Positions 41,938 to 50,622 of a DNA stretch of 54,188 nt are shown piece by piece. The notes under the pieces are model-generated. The model saw nothing but the letters and a program-made list of their open reading frames with translations, did not search any database and was not told the DNA's origin. How positions within the stretch are numbered: position 1 is the first letter of the stretch; every line of letters begins with the position of its first letter. Position numbers and translations under genes: made by a program. The DNA lies in NCBI GenBank assembly GCA_038316385.1, contig JBBQAN010000019.1, positions 1 through 54,188 of the forward strand. The letters are read 5' to 3'. The stretch comes from SZAS-103 sp038316385 (GTDB lineage: Bacteria; Pseudomonadota; Gammaproteobacteria; Xanthomonadales; Xanthomonadaceae).

Positions 41938-42080
41938 CTAAACAACCACGTCAATGTAAAGAAACCGTTGCAAGCTGCCAGCGCTTCCTGCTGCATGACT
42001 GCGCGCAAGCGCCGTGCGGTGGGTGACAGGCCGAACCCCGATCCACGACAACAGTTCCCATCACCGAACCGGAGAGATCC

Positions 42081-43352
42081 ATGAAGTCCAACCTGCTCGC
42101 AATGGCAGTCGCCATCGGCCTCGGCGCCACCAGCGTCAGCGCCAATGCGGCTACTCATCATTACCATCATCGCGTCGCATCGGTGGCTGTCGTAACCACT
42201 GCGCCGGCGTCGAACATGGCTGCCGAACTGGCCATGCGCGACCGTGAGATCGCCGAGTTGAAAAGTGCTCTGGCAACCGTGGAAGCCAAGGTCGAAGAAC
42301 TCGATCAGCGCACCGATGCGCAGTCCGACGTCAATACCGGAACCGCGCAAGCCGTCGAGAAGCTGCAGGCCGACGCGCCAAAAGTCGACAAGCTCGCCAA
42401 GCTCGTCAACGACAATTCGGTCACCGGAAAGCTCTTCATCGACATCAGCGACCTCAGTCAGAAGAAGAATGGCGTGAAGACCGCAAACACCGGCAACGGC
42501 CTCGACGTGAAGCGCGCTTACGTCAGCGTCACCCACAATTTCAACGACATCTGGTCGGCCAACGTCACCACCGACTTCAATTACATCGCAGCCGACGGCG
42601 AAACCCAGCTCTTCATCAAGAAGGCATACCTGCAAGGCAAGTTCAGCGATGCGTTCGTGTTCCGCGCCGGCTCGGCAGAAATGCCGTGGATTCCGTTCGT
42701 CGAGAATTACTATGGCAACCGCTATGTCGAGAACACATTGATCGACAAGCAGAAACAAGGCAATTCGGCGGATTGGGGCGTCAATGCCAACGGCAAGCTC
42801 GCCGATGGCCGACTGGACTATTCGGCATCGGTGGTGAATGGCGGCGGTTACAAGAATCCGTCGCGCAGCAAATCGATGGATTTCGAAGGTCGTATCGGAT
42901 ACTCACCGATCGACAACACAGTGATCGCCATCGGCGGTTACTCGGGCGACCTTGGCAAGGAAACTCAGACTACCAAAGCCTTGCACACCGCCACCCGTGG
43001 CGATGCGCTCATTGCCTACGCCAAGGGCAACACCCGAATCGGTGCGGAGTATTTCGAGTCGAACAACTGGACGACGGTCCTCAATCCGCTGACCGACAAG
43101 GCTGACGGTTATTCGCTTTGGGGCAGCTACGGCTTCACCGATGCGTTGTCGGTGTTCGGGCGCTACGACAGCGTCAAGCCAAGCAAGAACATTGATCCGA
43201 GCCTGAAGGACAAGTACTACAACTTCGGTCTGCAATGGGATGTGCGCAAAGGCCTCAAGGTTGCGGCGGTCTACAAGAACGACGACCTGAAGGACAACGC
43301 AAACGACCAGAAGACCGATGAATTCGGAATCTTCGGCGAAGTGGCGTTCTAA
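42081..43352 (+). CDS. Outer-membrane phosphate-type porin (OprP/OprO-like), 423 aa
   Basis: GGAGAG lies 5 nt before the ATG. The signal peptide covers about residues 1-23 (ends S-A-N-A-A). Residues 50-100 form a coiled coil (A-M-R-D-R-E-I-A-E-L-K-S-A-L, V-E-A-K-V-E-E-L-D), as in trimeric phosphate porins. The rest is alternating beta strands ending in the outer-membrane signal G-E-V-A-F with terminal Phe. Landmarks are W-I-P-F-V-E, R-Y-V-E-N and G-V-N-A-N-G-K. The upstream Pho box and divergent pst operon support a role in phosphate or polyphosphate uptake. Selectivity itself cannot be read from sequence. Confidence 0.85.
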   Translation: MKSNLLAMAVAIGLGATSVSANAATHHYHHRVASVAVVTTAPASNMAAELAMRDREIAELKSALATVEAKVEELDQRTDAQSDVNTGTAQAVEKLQADAPKVDKLAKLVNDNSVTGKLFIDISDLSQKKNGVKTANTGNGLDVKRAYVSVTHNFNDIWSANVTTDFNYIAADGETQLFIKKAYLQGKFSDAFVFRAGSAEMPWIPFVENYYGNRYVENTLIDKQKQGNSADWGVNANGKLADGRLDYSASVVNGGGYKNPSRSKSMDFEGRIGYSPIDNTVIAIGGYSGDLGKETQTTKALHTATRGDALIAYAKGNTRIGAEYFESNNWTTVLNPLTDKADGYSLWGSYGFTDALSVFGRYDSVKPSKNIDPSLKDKYYNFGLQWDVRKGLKVAAVYKNDDLKDNANDQKTDEFGIFGEVAF

Positions 43353-43406
43353 TGATCGACACGCTTTAGTCTGAACCTGTCAAAGCGTGAGCGAACAAAT
43401 GGCGGA

Positions 43407-43451
43407 CTTGCCGCCAGGCGCATCATGCGCTTGGCGGCAGGCGCGTCTTTT
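43407..43451. terminator. Long hairpin between convergent porin and nth genes
   Basis: A 17-bp stem with two imperfect positions (CTTGCCGCCAGGCGCAT against ATGCGCTTGGCGGCAGG), with a single-base gap at the centre, is followed by TCTTTT on the plus strand. It is probably the porin terminator. Confidence 0.6.
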
Positions 43452-43469
43452 CCATCGTAGTAGTCGCAA

Positions 43470-44105
43470 TCAGCAAATAGTCTTGCTTCGGTACTCGCAC
43501 AGATCGCGGATCACGCAGTGCGGGCAATTCGGCTTGCGCGCCTTGCACACGTAACGCCCGTGCAGAATCAGCCAATGATGCGCGGGCTGGCGGAATTCGG
43601 CGGGCACGCGCTTGAGCAGTTTGTGCTCGACCGCTTCCACGGTTTTCCCGGGTGCAAGTCCGGTGCGATTGGAAACGCGAAAAATATGCGTGTCCACGGC
43701 AATCGTCGGATGGTTGAATGCCACATTCAATACAACGTTCGCGGTCTTGCGGCCGACGCCCGGCAATGCTTCGAGCGCAGCGCGATCGTCTGGAACCTCG
43801 CCGCCGTGCAATTCAAGCAATATTCGGCAGGTTTCAACGATGTGTTTTGCCTTGCTGTTGAACAAGCCGATCGTTGCGATGTAAGGCCTCAATCCATCCT
43901 CGCCAAGATCGAGGATCGCCTGCGGCGTGTTCGCGACCTTGAACAGCTTCTTTGTCGCCTTGTTGACGCCGACATCGGTCGCTTGCGCGGAGAGTACGAC
44001 GGCCACCAGCAACTCGAACGGCGATGCATAGTCGAGTTCGGTGCGCGGATGCGGGTCGAGTTCACGCAGGCGTGCGAACAGTTCAAAGCGTGCGGCAGGA
44101 TTCAT
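43470..44105 (-). CDS. nth: Endonuclease III
   Basis: A base-excision-repair glycosylase/AP-lyase for oxidised pyrimidines. It has the helix-hairpin-helix L-P-G-V-G-R-K-T-A-N-V-V with the catalytic Lys, I-A-V-D-T-H-I-F-R-V with the catalytic Asp, and the [4Fe-4S] loop C-K-A-R-K-P-N-C-P-H-C-V-I-R-D-L-C. 211 residues from ATG 44105. The RBS is weak. The preceding gene, 34 bp upstream, encodes an RnfC-like ferredoxin; in enterics nth is the distal gene of the rsx/rnf operon. Confidence 0.95.
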   Translation of the reverse strand: MNPAARFELFARLRELDPHPRTELDYASPFELLVAVVLSAQATDVGVNKATKKLFKVANTPQAILDLGEDGLRPYIATIGLFNSKAKHIVETCRILLELHGGEVPDDRAALEALPGVGRKTANVVLNVAFNHPTIAVDTHIFRVSNRTGLAPGKTVEAVEHKLLKRVPAEFRQPAHHWLILHGRYVCKARKPNCPHCVIRDLCEYRSKTIC

Positions 44106-44139
44106 GCTTGGGCGGACTTCGTCGACTGCATCAAGTCCG

Positions 44140-44586
44140 TCATTGTTTCGGATCATCGCGAATGGCTGTGCGCCGCGCCTGCGCGCGCGCGATCGCGGCG
44201 GCGACCGCATCGGCGCTGGTCAGGCTCGCGTTACGCTCGGCGTGACGTTCGGCGCGTTGGTCTTCATCGCGGCTCAGACGCAGCTGCCGCGCGCGGTAAC
44301 GCTCGCGCGCAGCCATCGCCACTTCACGGCGCGCTGCCGCATCGCGGATCGCCTGCTTCGCTTCGCGATAGCGGTGCAACAGTGGAATCCGGCTCGGGCA
44401 AACCGTGTCGCAACGACCGCATTCGGTGCAGTCCAGCGCGCCCTCATTTTCCGCTGCGCGCAAGTGGCCGTCGCGCAACCGCAACAGCAGCCGTTGCGGA
44501 TCCAACTGCACCGGACACACCGTCGCACAATCGCCGCAGCGGATGCAGGGCTGCTCGATTTCCGACAGCGCGGTCGTCGCAGTCAT
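44140..44586 (-). CDS. Stand-alone RnfC/RsxC-type double [4Fe-4S] ferredoxin (148 aa)
   Basis: Two CxxCxxCxxxC clusters are complete: Cys14, 17, 20, 24 and Cys53, 56, 59, 63. The linking text (C-I-R-C-G-D-C-A-T-V-C-P-V-Q-L-D-P-Q, then L-D-C-T-E-C-G-R-C-D-T-V-C-P-S-R-I-P-L) is that of the ferredoxin domain of RnfC/RsxC, followed by Y-R-E-A-K-Q-A-I-R and an Ala/Arg-rich helical tail as in RsxC. The flavin/NADH-binding N-terminal part of RnfC is absent and no other rnf gene lies next to it. It may carry electrons for a soluble partner or be a remnant of an rnf operon still attached to nth. Confidence 0.8.
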   Translation of the reverse strand: MTATTALSEIEQPCIRCGDCATVCPVQLDPQRLLLRLRDGHLRAAENEGALDCTECGRCDTVCPSRIPLLHRYREAKQAIRDAAARREVAMAARERYRARQLRLSRDEDQRAERHAERNASLTSADAVAAAIARAQARRTAIRDDPKQ

Positions 44587-44589
44587 CGC

Positions 44590-45387
44590 TCAGTCGCCGC
44601 TGAAAGTCGGCTTGCGGCGTTCGAGAAATGCGGTCGTGCCTTCGCGCATGTCCTTGGTGGAAGCGCAGACCGCGAAAGCATGGGTTTCGTAATCGAGCCC
44701 GGCCTCGATTCCACATTCACCGCCTATCAGCACCGCGTCGAGTATTCCGCGCACCGCTTGCGGTGCTGCGACGGCCAGTTGCGCGGCGAGCGCGAAGGTC
44801 GCTTCTTCGAGTTGTTCGGCCTGTACGACCCGGGTGAGAATACCGAGTTCGTACGCGCGCTGCGCGGTGATCGGCGCGCCCGTCAGGCATAGCTCCAGCG
44901 CAACGCCACGACCAGCCAGCCGAAGCAAACGTTGGGTTCCGCCGAAACCCGGCAGCACGCCGAGATTGATCTCCGGCTGGCCGAGTTTCGCGGTGTCGGA
45001 GGCGATCCGCAGATGGCAGCACATCGCCAGTTCCATGCCGCCGCCGAAAGCGTAACCGCCGATCATCGCGATCACTGGTTTGCCGAGCGTTTCGATCCTG
45101 CGCATCATCTGCTGGCCGCGTCGCGAGAAATCGCGCGCCTGGATCGGGTTCAATGCGGCAAGTTCGCCAATGTCGGCGCCTGCGACGAACGCCTTGCCGC
45201 CAGCGCCGCGCAACACGACCACGCGCACTCCCGAATCTTCGGCGATCTGCGTGAAGGCCACATCCAGCTCGTCGAGCACCGCGCGGTTCAGCGCGTTGAG
45301 TTTGTCCGGGCGATTGATCGTGACGATGCGGATGGCGTCGCGGTCTTCGATCAATAGGTGCGCATAAGCTGTCGCTGGCTGGGACAT
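44590..45387 (-). CDS. Enoyl-CoA hydratase (crotonase family), 265 aa
   Basis: Crotonase fold with both catalytic glutamates in place: G-Q-P-E-I-N-L-G-V-L-P-G-F-G-G-T-Q and V-A-L-E-L-C-L-T-G. The oxyanion segment is F-V-A-G-A-D-I-G-E-L, and the C-terminal F-L-E-R-R-K-P-T-F-S-G motif is conserved. It would hydrate trans-2-enoyl-CoA in beta-oxidation or a related pathway. ATG 45387 starts MSQPATAYAH. It ends 4 bp before the ferredoxin gene, so the two and nth are probably one transcription unit. Confidence 0.88.
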   Translation of the reverse strand: MSQPATAYAHLLIEDRDAIRIVTINRPDKLNALNRAVLDELDVAFTQIAEDSGVRVVVLRGAGGKAFVAGADIGELAALNPIQARDFSRRGQQMMRRIETLGKPVIAMIGGYAFGGGMELAMCCHLRIASDTAKLGQPEINLGVLPGFGGTQRLLRLAGRGVALELCLTGAPITAQRAYELGILTRVVQAEQLEEATFALAAQLAVAAPQAVRGILDAVLIGGECGIEAGLDYETHAFAVCASTKDMREGTTAFLERRKPTFSGD

Positions 45388-45559
45388 GAGTATTCCGTGT
45401 CGGTGTCTGGTCGTCGCGCCAGGGAACTCCCGCGCGCCTGGATTGTCCATCATTGGCGATTCGGGCCTTGGCGGCTATCCTAGCCTGCTGCCGGTGCATT
45501 CGCGATTGGCGGGCACGATTTCGCAGCCGCATGCTGCTCACCCATGTTGGAGACGATCG

Positions 45560-46249
45560 ATGAGATTGCGTTTGCTGGTCCTTGTTGTTGCATTCGCGAG
45601 CGCAGGTACGGCGCTCGCGCAGGATGTCAGTTCCGACAAGGGCAAGCTCAGCTACGCGCTGGGTTACGACTTTGGACGCAATCTTGTCGATAACAGGATC
45701 GACACCGATCAGGCCACCTTGATCCGGGCGATCCAGGACGGCATGGCAAACAAGAATCCGGCGCTGCCACGGCAACAGATCGGGCAAACCTTGAAGACCA
45801 TGAAGGAGCGCCTATACGCTGAGGCGAAGGCGGCTTTCGACAAAGCTGCTGCGATCAACCAAGCCGCCAGCGAAGTGTTTCTCGCGAAGAATCGCGCCAA
45901 ACCAGGTGTAAAGGTGCTGCCCAGCGGCGTGCAATACCGGATCATCGAGGAAGGCAACGGGACGGACGTGCGCCCGGACAGTCAGGTGCGCATCCTCTAT
46001 CACGCGACCATTTCGACCGGCCGGGAATTCGCGACCAGCTACGCCAATGCGACTCCGCAACCGACGACCGTTGTCATCAACGAATCGCCGCTGGCCGGCA
46101 TCAAGCAGATCCTGCCGATGATGCGCCAAGGTGCGCATTGGGAAGTCGTGCTGCCGCCGGATCAGGCCTATGGCAGCGGACCGGGTTCGCCGATCGGGCC
46201 GAATCAGGTCGTCGTGTTCGATATCAAGATCGTCGATGTCTTGAAGTAA
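45560..46249 (+). CDS. Periplasmic FKBP-type peptidyl-prolyl isomerase (FkpA/Mip-like)
   Basis: TGGAGA precedes ATG 45560. The signal peptide (MRLRLLVLVVAFASAGTALA) is followed by the FKBP N-terminal dimerisation domain (K-G-K-L-S-Y-A-L-G-Y-D-F-G-R-N-L; about 25-110) and a C-terminal FKBP domain (S-G-V-Q-Y-R-I-I-E-E-G-N-G, E-V-V-L-P-P-D-Q-A-Y-G, V-V-F-D-I-K-I-V-D-V). The active-site aromatic positions are partly altered: Y-H-A-T-I-S-T-G-R-E-F where many FKBPs have Y-x-G-x-L-x-D-G-x-x-F-D-S-S. Catalysis may therefore be weaker than chaperone activity. 229 residues. Confidence 0.88.
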   Translation: MRLRLLVLVVAFASAGTALAQDVSSDKGKLSYALGYDFGRNLVDNRIDTDQATLIRAIQDGMANKNPALPRQQIGQTLKTMKERLYAEAKAAFDKAAAINQAASEVFLAKNRAKPGVKVLPSGVQYRIIEEGNGTDVRPDSQVRILYHATISTGREFATSYANATPQPTTVVINESPLAGIKQILPMMRQGAHWEVVLPPDQAYGSGPGSPIGPNQVVVFDIKIVDVLK

Positions 46250-46337
46250 GCGGCTGATACGTAATCGGCCAGCGGATACTCGACGGTTCGCATCAGCACA
46301 TGCATCGTTGTCACGCAGGCGAGCGATAATCGTCGGC

Positions 46338-47138
46338 ATGATGAAACTTCAGCCTGCCGTCCTCAGTCCATGCATCGGTATCTGTCGGCTCGATGCGAGC
46401 GGTTATTGCGAAGGCTGCCATCGCACCGGCAGCGAGATCGCGGCGTGGATGTCGCTGGGCGATCGCGCCAGACTGCGCTACATGGACGAGATATTGCCCT
46501 CGCGCGCTGAAGCGCATGCCCAGCAGGAGCTTGAACGGCTTGCGTGTTTCCGTCGCGCCCTGCATCCCGTGTCCACGCCACCAAGCGCAGTGGCATGGAA
46601 TCGCGCTGAACTCGCTGACGTCTTGCCCGCTGCCGACGCAATGACTCCTGCAGCGGTGCTGGTGGGATTGATCCCGCGCCCTGCGGGCTGGCAGGTCATG
46701 CTGACGGTGCGCACCGACGACCTGCGCCATCACGCGGGGCAGGTTAGTTTCCCGGGCGGTCGCATCGAGGATCGCGACGCCGATCCGGTCGCCGCCGCGC
46801 TGCGCGAGGCGCACGAGGAAATCGGGCTCGCTGCGCACCAGATCGAACCCATCGGCTATCTCGATCCGCTCGACACGATCACCGGCTTCCACGTGCATCC
46901 GGTGGTTGCGCGCATCGCACCCGATTACAACCCGAAGCTGGATGCGCGCGAAGTCGCACACATCTTCGAGGTATCGCTGGATTACTTGATGGATGCGTCG
47001 AACATTCGCCTGATAGCGCGCGAATACGCCGGCAGGCTGCGGCACTATCACGAATACGCCTATGCGCCGCACCGCATTTGGGGGGCGACGGCAGCGATGC
47101 TGGTCAATTTGCGACAGCGATTGGAGGCGGAGCGATGA
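46338..47138 (+). CDS. DUF1289-Nudix fusion; CoA pyrophosphatase-type hydrolase
   Basis: Residues 8-52 are a DUF1289 domain (S-P-C-I-G-I-C-R-L-D, C-E-G-C-H-R-T; Cys12, 16, 24, 27). Residues about 100-240 are a Nudix hydrolase of the CoA pyrophosphatase type: L-R-H-H-A-G-Q-V-S-F-P-G-G and the Nudix box G-R-I-E-D-R-D ... R-E-A-H-E-E-I-G at 141-163. DUF1289 is normally a separate small protein and the Nudix enzyme a separate gene. Here the two are one chain with a linker of about 45 residues. ATG 46338 or the adjacent 46341 may be used. The stop overlaps the sulfurtransferase start (ATGA). Confidence 0.85.
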   Translation: MMKLQPAVLSPCIGICRLDASGYCEGCHRTGSEIAAWMSLGDRARLRYMDEILPSRAEAHAQQELERLACFRRALHPVSTPPSAVAWNRAELADVLPAADAMTPAAVLVGLIPRPAGWQVMLTVRTDDLRHHAGQVSFPGGRIEDRDADPVAAALREAHEEIGLAAHQIEPIGYLDPLDTITGFHVHPVVARIAPDYNPKLDAREVAHIFEVSLDYLMDASNIRLIAREYAGRLRHYHEYAYAPHRIWGATAAMLVNLRQRLEAER

Positions 47139-48007
47139 CCGCGAACGATGCGATACCGACGCAATGGGATGCGCTGGTTTCTGCGGAAAAACTTGCCGGA
47201 GTGCTGGGCCGCTCAGACCTTGTTTTGATCGATGCGCGCTTCGGGCTCGGCGACCCCGCGCAAGGTGAGCGCGACTACATCGCTGGCCATCTGCCGGGCG
47301 CGGTATATGCGCATCTGGATCGCGACTTGTCGGATCATTCGCGCAAGGGGCATGGCCGGCATCCATTGCCTGAGGCGAAGGATTTCTGCGCACGTCTTGG
47401 CGCATGGGGCGTCACGCCCACGCATCAGATCGTCGTCTATGACGCCTGCGATGGCGCGATGGCTGCTGCGCGCGCGTGGTTCCTGCTGAAACTGCTCGGA
47501 CACGAACGCGTTGCCGTGCTTGATGGCGGGTTTGCGCGCTGGACGCAACTGGGGTTACCCGTGACGACCTCCATACCGCAGCCAGTGTCCGCTGAATATT
47601 TCGCGGACTACGATGCATCGCTGCTCGTCGATGCCGATGCGTTATCGCATCCGGACGCCATCGACGCGCCGCTACTGATCGATGCGCGCGCGGCCGAACG
47701 GTTTCGCGGCGATGTCGAGCCGCTCGATCGCATCGCAGGTCATGTGCCGGGTGCAATCAATCGACCATACTCAATGAACCTGCAATCGGACGGACGCTTT
47801 CGTTCCGCCGTCGAACTGGCGAACGAGTACCGCACGTTGTTGAAAGGACGTGAACCCGCATCTGCCGTAATGATGTGCGGCTCCGGCGTCACCGCCTGCC
47901 ACAACCTGCTCGCGATGGAGCACGCCGGCCTGCGCGGCGCGCGGCTGTATGCGAATTCCTGGAGCGGGTGGATCAGCGATCCTTCGCGGTCGGTTGCGAC
48001 CGGTTGA
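47135..48007 (+). CDS. sseA: 3-mercaptopyruvate sulfurtransferase (two rhodanese domains)
   Basis: GGAGGCGG precedes the overlapping ATGA. The N-terminal inactive rhodanese domain (about 10-140: D-L-V-L-I-D-A-R-F, Y-I-A-G-H-L-P-G-A-V-Y) is followed by the C-terminal active domain (about 160-290) with catalytic Cys248 in M-M-C-G-S-G-V-T-A-C. The loop C-G-S-G-V-T-A is the mercaptopyruvate type rather than the thiosulfate type. 290 residues. It is translationally coupled to the Nudix fusion, a pairing with no obvious pathway logic. Confidence 0.9.
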   Translation: MTANDAIPTQWDALVSAEKLAGVLGRSDLVLIDARFGLGDPAQGERDYIAGHLPGAVYAHLDRDLSDHSRKGHGRHPLPEAKDFCARLGAWGVTPTHQIVVYDACDGAMAAARAWFLLKLLGHERVAVLDGGFARWTQLGLPVTTSIPQPVSAEYFADYDASLLVDADALSHPDAIDAPLLIDARAAERFRGDVEPLDRIAGHVPGAINRPYSMNLQSDGRFRSAVELANEYRTLLKGREPASAVMMCGSGVTACHNLLAMEHAGLRGARLYANSWSGWISDPSRSVATG

Positions 48008-48772
48008 CTATTTCTTCAGCCGCGCCACCAGCGCCTGCAACGCACGTTGCGTATCCGGTCCGTTCCACCCATCGAGAAAATTGTCGAGGTTCACGCGTTT
48101 CGGATCGGTCAGTGCTTCAACCATGTCAGCGCGCGCCAGCGCGCGCGTGGCGAGCATCGGTGCAGAGGGCAGGGTGAGCAGTTGTTGTAGCCATGCGACC
48201 GCACGCGATTGCACTTGGTCGATTTCAACGACTTCATCCACCATGCCGATTGCCTGCGCCTGTTCGGCAGTCAGCATCGCGCCGGCCACGAGCATGCGTT
48301 CGGCGCGATAGGTTCCCACCACGCGACGCAACAAATGCTGGATGCTTTCCGGCACCGCAAGCCCAACCTGCACTTCGTTGAGGCCGATACGGAACGGTTT
48401 GGCGGGATCCGGCGAGCGCGCCATCACCCGGTAATCGCAGCACAGCGCCAGCACGCATCCGCCAGCGGGGCTGTGTCCCGCAATCGCGGCGACCACTGGG
48501 ATTGGCGAGCGTGCGATCGCGATGGCGGCGTCAAAAAACTCGCGCCACGCGCCTTTCAACGCGAACGCATCGAGCCCCAGCAGGTGCGGTACGTCAAGTC
48601 CGCCGGAAAACACATTCGGGCCGCCAGACAGGACGATCGCGCGCGCGCCTTTTGCCGGCGCTATTTCTATTGCTGAGCGCAGCGCGCCCAGCAACTTTGG
48701 ATTCAGCGCGTTCACGGGCGGGCGGGCGAGGCGGATTTCGTGGATGTGGCCGTGCTGGCTGAGTTCGATCAT
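48008..48772 (-). CDS. Enoyl-CoA hydratase/isomerase family protein (254 aa)
   Basis: Crotonase fold: N-V-F-S-G-G-L-D-V-P forms the oxyanion segment and A-G-H-S-P-A-G-G-C-V-L-A-L the second. The first catalytic Glu is kept (L-N-E-V-Q-V-G-L). The second position, Glu in V-A-L-E-L-C-L-T-G of the other crotonase here, is Arg in R-A-E-R-M-L-V-A-G. Classical hydratase activity is therefore doubtful, and an isomerase or other crotonase activity is possible. The stop codon directly abuts the convergent sseA stop with no base between, so there is no terminator between them. Confidence 0.8.
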   Translation of the reverse strand: MIELSQHGHIHEIRLARPPVNALNPKLLGALRSAIEIAPAKGARAIVLSGGPNVFSGGLDVPHLLGLDAFALKGAWREFFDAAIAIARSPIPVVAAIAGHSPAGGCVLALCCDYRVMARSPDPAKPFRIGLNEVQVGLAVPESIQHLLRRVVGTYRAERMLVAGAMLTAEQAQAIGMVDEVVEIDQVQSRAVAWLQQLLTLPSAPMLATRALARADMVEALTDPKRVNLDNFLDGWNGPDTQRALQALVARLKK

Positions 48773-48852
48773 GGTGGGTTCCCGTGGTCGCGATCTGGAT
48801 TCGAGACCGCGACGATAACGCATCACGCGAACCGGCGAGCTAAAATTGGCTG

Positions 48853-49356
48853 ATGAAAACGAAATCCATCCTGATTGCGTCCCTGTCTTGGTTCATCGCA
48901 TCGCTTGCCTGTCTCGCGGCACCGCATGCGATGACCATGCCCATGGCGAAACCAGCGGCTACTTCCGCGACTGCTTCGCAACCAGCGCAAGCGCACGTCG
49001 ATGCAGCATGGGTTCGCGCCGCGCCGCCGGGCGCGACGATGATGGCCGGCTACATGGCCATCCACAATGACGGCAAGACGCCGCTGCGTTTCGTATCCGC
49101 ACAGTGTGATGCATTCGGAATGGTTGAGTTGCATCAATCGTCGATCGTCAACGGCATGAGCACGATGCGCGCGGCCGGCGAACAGACGATTCCTGCTGGC
49201 GGCGTCCTGCACATTCAACCGGGCGGATTGCATCTGATGCTGATGCAGCCGAAGCATGCGTTGAAGGTTGGCGACAGCGTGCGGTTCCGGTTGGTCTTTA
49301 GCAATGGCAGTTCGACGGATGTTGTGGCGCCGGTGACCGCACAAGCGCCGTTATAG
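48853..49356 (+). CDS. Periplasmic copper chaperone PCu(A)C
   Basis: Residues 1-25 form a signal peptide (LIASLSWFIASLACLAAPHA), followed by a Met/Ala/Pro-rich mature N-terminus (M-T-M-P-M-A-K-P). The copper-binding signature H-x10-M-x21-H-x-M is conserved exactly (H in V-E-L-H-Q, M in M-S-T-M-R, H-L-M in G-G-L-H-L-M). In characterised members this cupredoxin-like domain delivers Cu(I) to cytochrome c oxidase. The Met-rich N-terminal stretch may add a copper site. No Sco gene is next to it here. 167 residues. Confidence 0.88.
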   Translation: MKTKSILIASLSWFIASLACLAAPHAMTMPMAKPAATSATASQPAQAHVDAAWVRAAPPGATMMAGYMAIHNDGKTPLRFVSAQCDAFGMVELHQSSIVNGMSTMRAAGEQTIPAGGVLHIQPGGLHLMLMQPKHALKVGDSVRFRLVFSNGSSTDVVAPVTAQAPL

Positions 49357-49414
49357 ATTGATTTCAATCCGCGATTTCCCGTCGCTCCTCGAATCAGGTC
49401 TCTGGAAGTACCCG

Positions 49415-50146
49415 ATGGATGACTCTCGAAAAGGCAAGCTTGTCGGTCGCGTCGCGGGATTGTGGCGCTATCCTGTCAAGTCGATGGGATCGGAGGCACT
49501 GGCCGCCGTCGAAGTGTCCTGGCATGGCTTTGCTGGCGATCGTCGTTGGGCCTTCGTCCAGAATCGTTTGACGCATAGCGGATTCCCATGGCTGACGCTG
49601 CGTGAGCGCAACGACATGAGCCATTACCATCCTTCGTTTGCCGATCCGACTCGACCCGACAAATCGCCGACGCTGGTGCGCACGCCCGCGGGCGAAATCC
49701 GTGACGTTGCAGATCCGACGCTCGCTGAAGAACTCTCGCCGGACGGCGTGCGCGTCATTCGACAGGATCGCGGCATCTTCGACACATTTCCGCTGTCGCT
49801 CATCACCACCCGGACGATTGCCAAGCTTGGTGAAACAGCTGGTGTTACGCTGGACGTTCAGCGATTTCGACCCAATATCTTGGTCGAAGCAGTCGATGCG
49901 TTGCCGTTTGTCGAGGACGACTGGATGGGTTGCGTGTTGTTGATTGGCAGCATGCGCATGCGTGTCGATAAACGCGACGGCCGCTGCATCGTCATCACCA
50001 TTGATCCAGTGACAACCGAACGCAATCCGGAAATCCTGCGAACGGTCGCCAAAGATCGCCAAGGTTGTCTGGGCGTTTACGGAACAACCGTGGAACCGGG
50101 TCGCATCGCGCTGAATGATCCTGTCCACATTGAGCTTCCTTCGTGA
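49415..50146 (+). CDS. MOSC domain protein (YcbX/YiiM-like)
   Basis: ATG 49415 (GGAAG 7 nt upstream) is preferred to a TTG at 49358. The N-terminal MOSC beta-barrel domain is visible (R-Y-P-V-K-S-M-G-S-E, G-F-A-G-D-R-R-W-A-F), followed by the MOSC domain (about 125-243: R-F-R-P-N-I-L-V-E, P-F-V-E-D-D-W-M-G, and D-P-V-T-T-E-R-N-P-E-I-L-R). MOSC proteins bind the molybdenum cofactor and reduce N-hydroxylated or S-oxide compounds. The usual sulfur-ligand Cys of MOSC is probably the Cys in D-G-R-C-I-V-I-T. 243 residues. Confidence 0.85.
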   Translation: MDDSRKGKLVGRVAGLWRYPVKSMGSEALAAVEVSWHGFAGDRRWAFVQNRLTHSGFPWLTLRERNDMSHYHPSFADPTRPDKSPTLVRTPAGEIRDVADPTLAEELSPDGVRVIRQDRGIFDTFPLSLITTRTIAKLGETAGVTLDVQRFRPNILVEAVDALPFVEDDWMGCVLLIGSMRMRVDKRDGRCIVITIDPVTTERNPEILRTVAKDRQGCLGVYGTTVEPGRIALNDPVHIELPS

Positions 50147-50194
50147 TCAGAAGCTATCCGGTTTCGAGTCCGATCCGGACTCGTCATGAATAGG

Positions 50195-50622
50195 TCAGAT
50201 TTCTAAATGGCGCGCGCAAGCAACTCGCACGCACTCCGGCAACGGCGCAGATTTTCCGCTGCTCTTGTCGAACCACACCATCACCACATGTCCGTCGCAG
50301 TACAGTGTTGATGCGTCCTTCGCCGACAGGATGCGATGGCCGAGGGTGAAGCTGCTGTTGCCGATACGATCGACGAACAGTTCCACGACCACGTCTTCCG
50401 GCCATGCGATCGGCCGCTTGAAATTCACCAGCGCCGATGCGACGACCGGAGCAACGAGTTCGTCCATCCATGAGCCCGACAACGTCATCAGCCAGCGCAG
50501 GCGCGCTTCTTCGAGATAACGCAGATACATCGCGTTGTTGACGTGGTTGAACGCGTCGAGATCGCGCCAGCGCACTGCGAGTTCGGTGCGAAAAAGCAAT
50601 GGCGAAACGGAAGGCGAATCGG

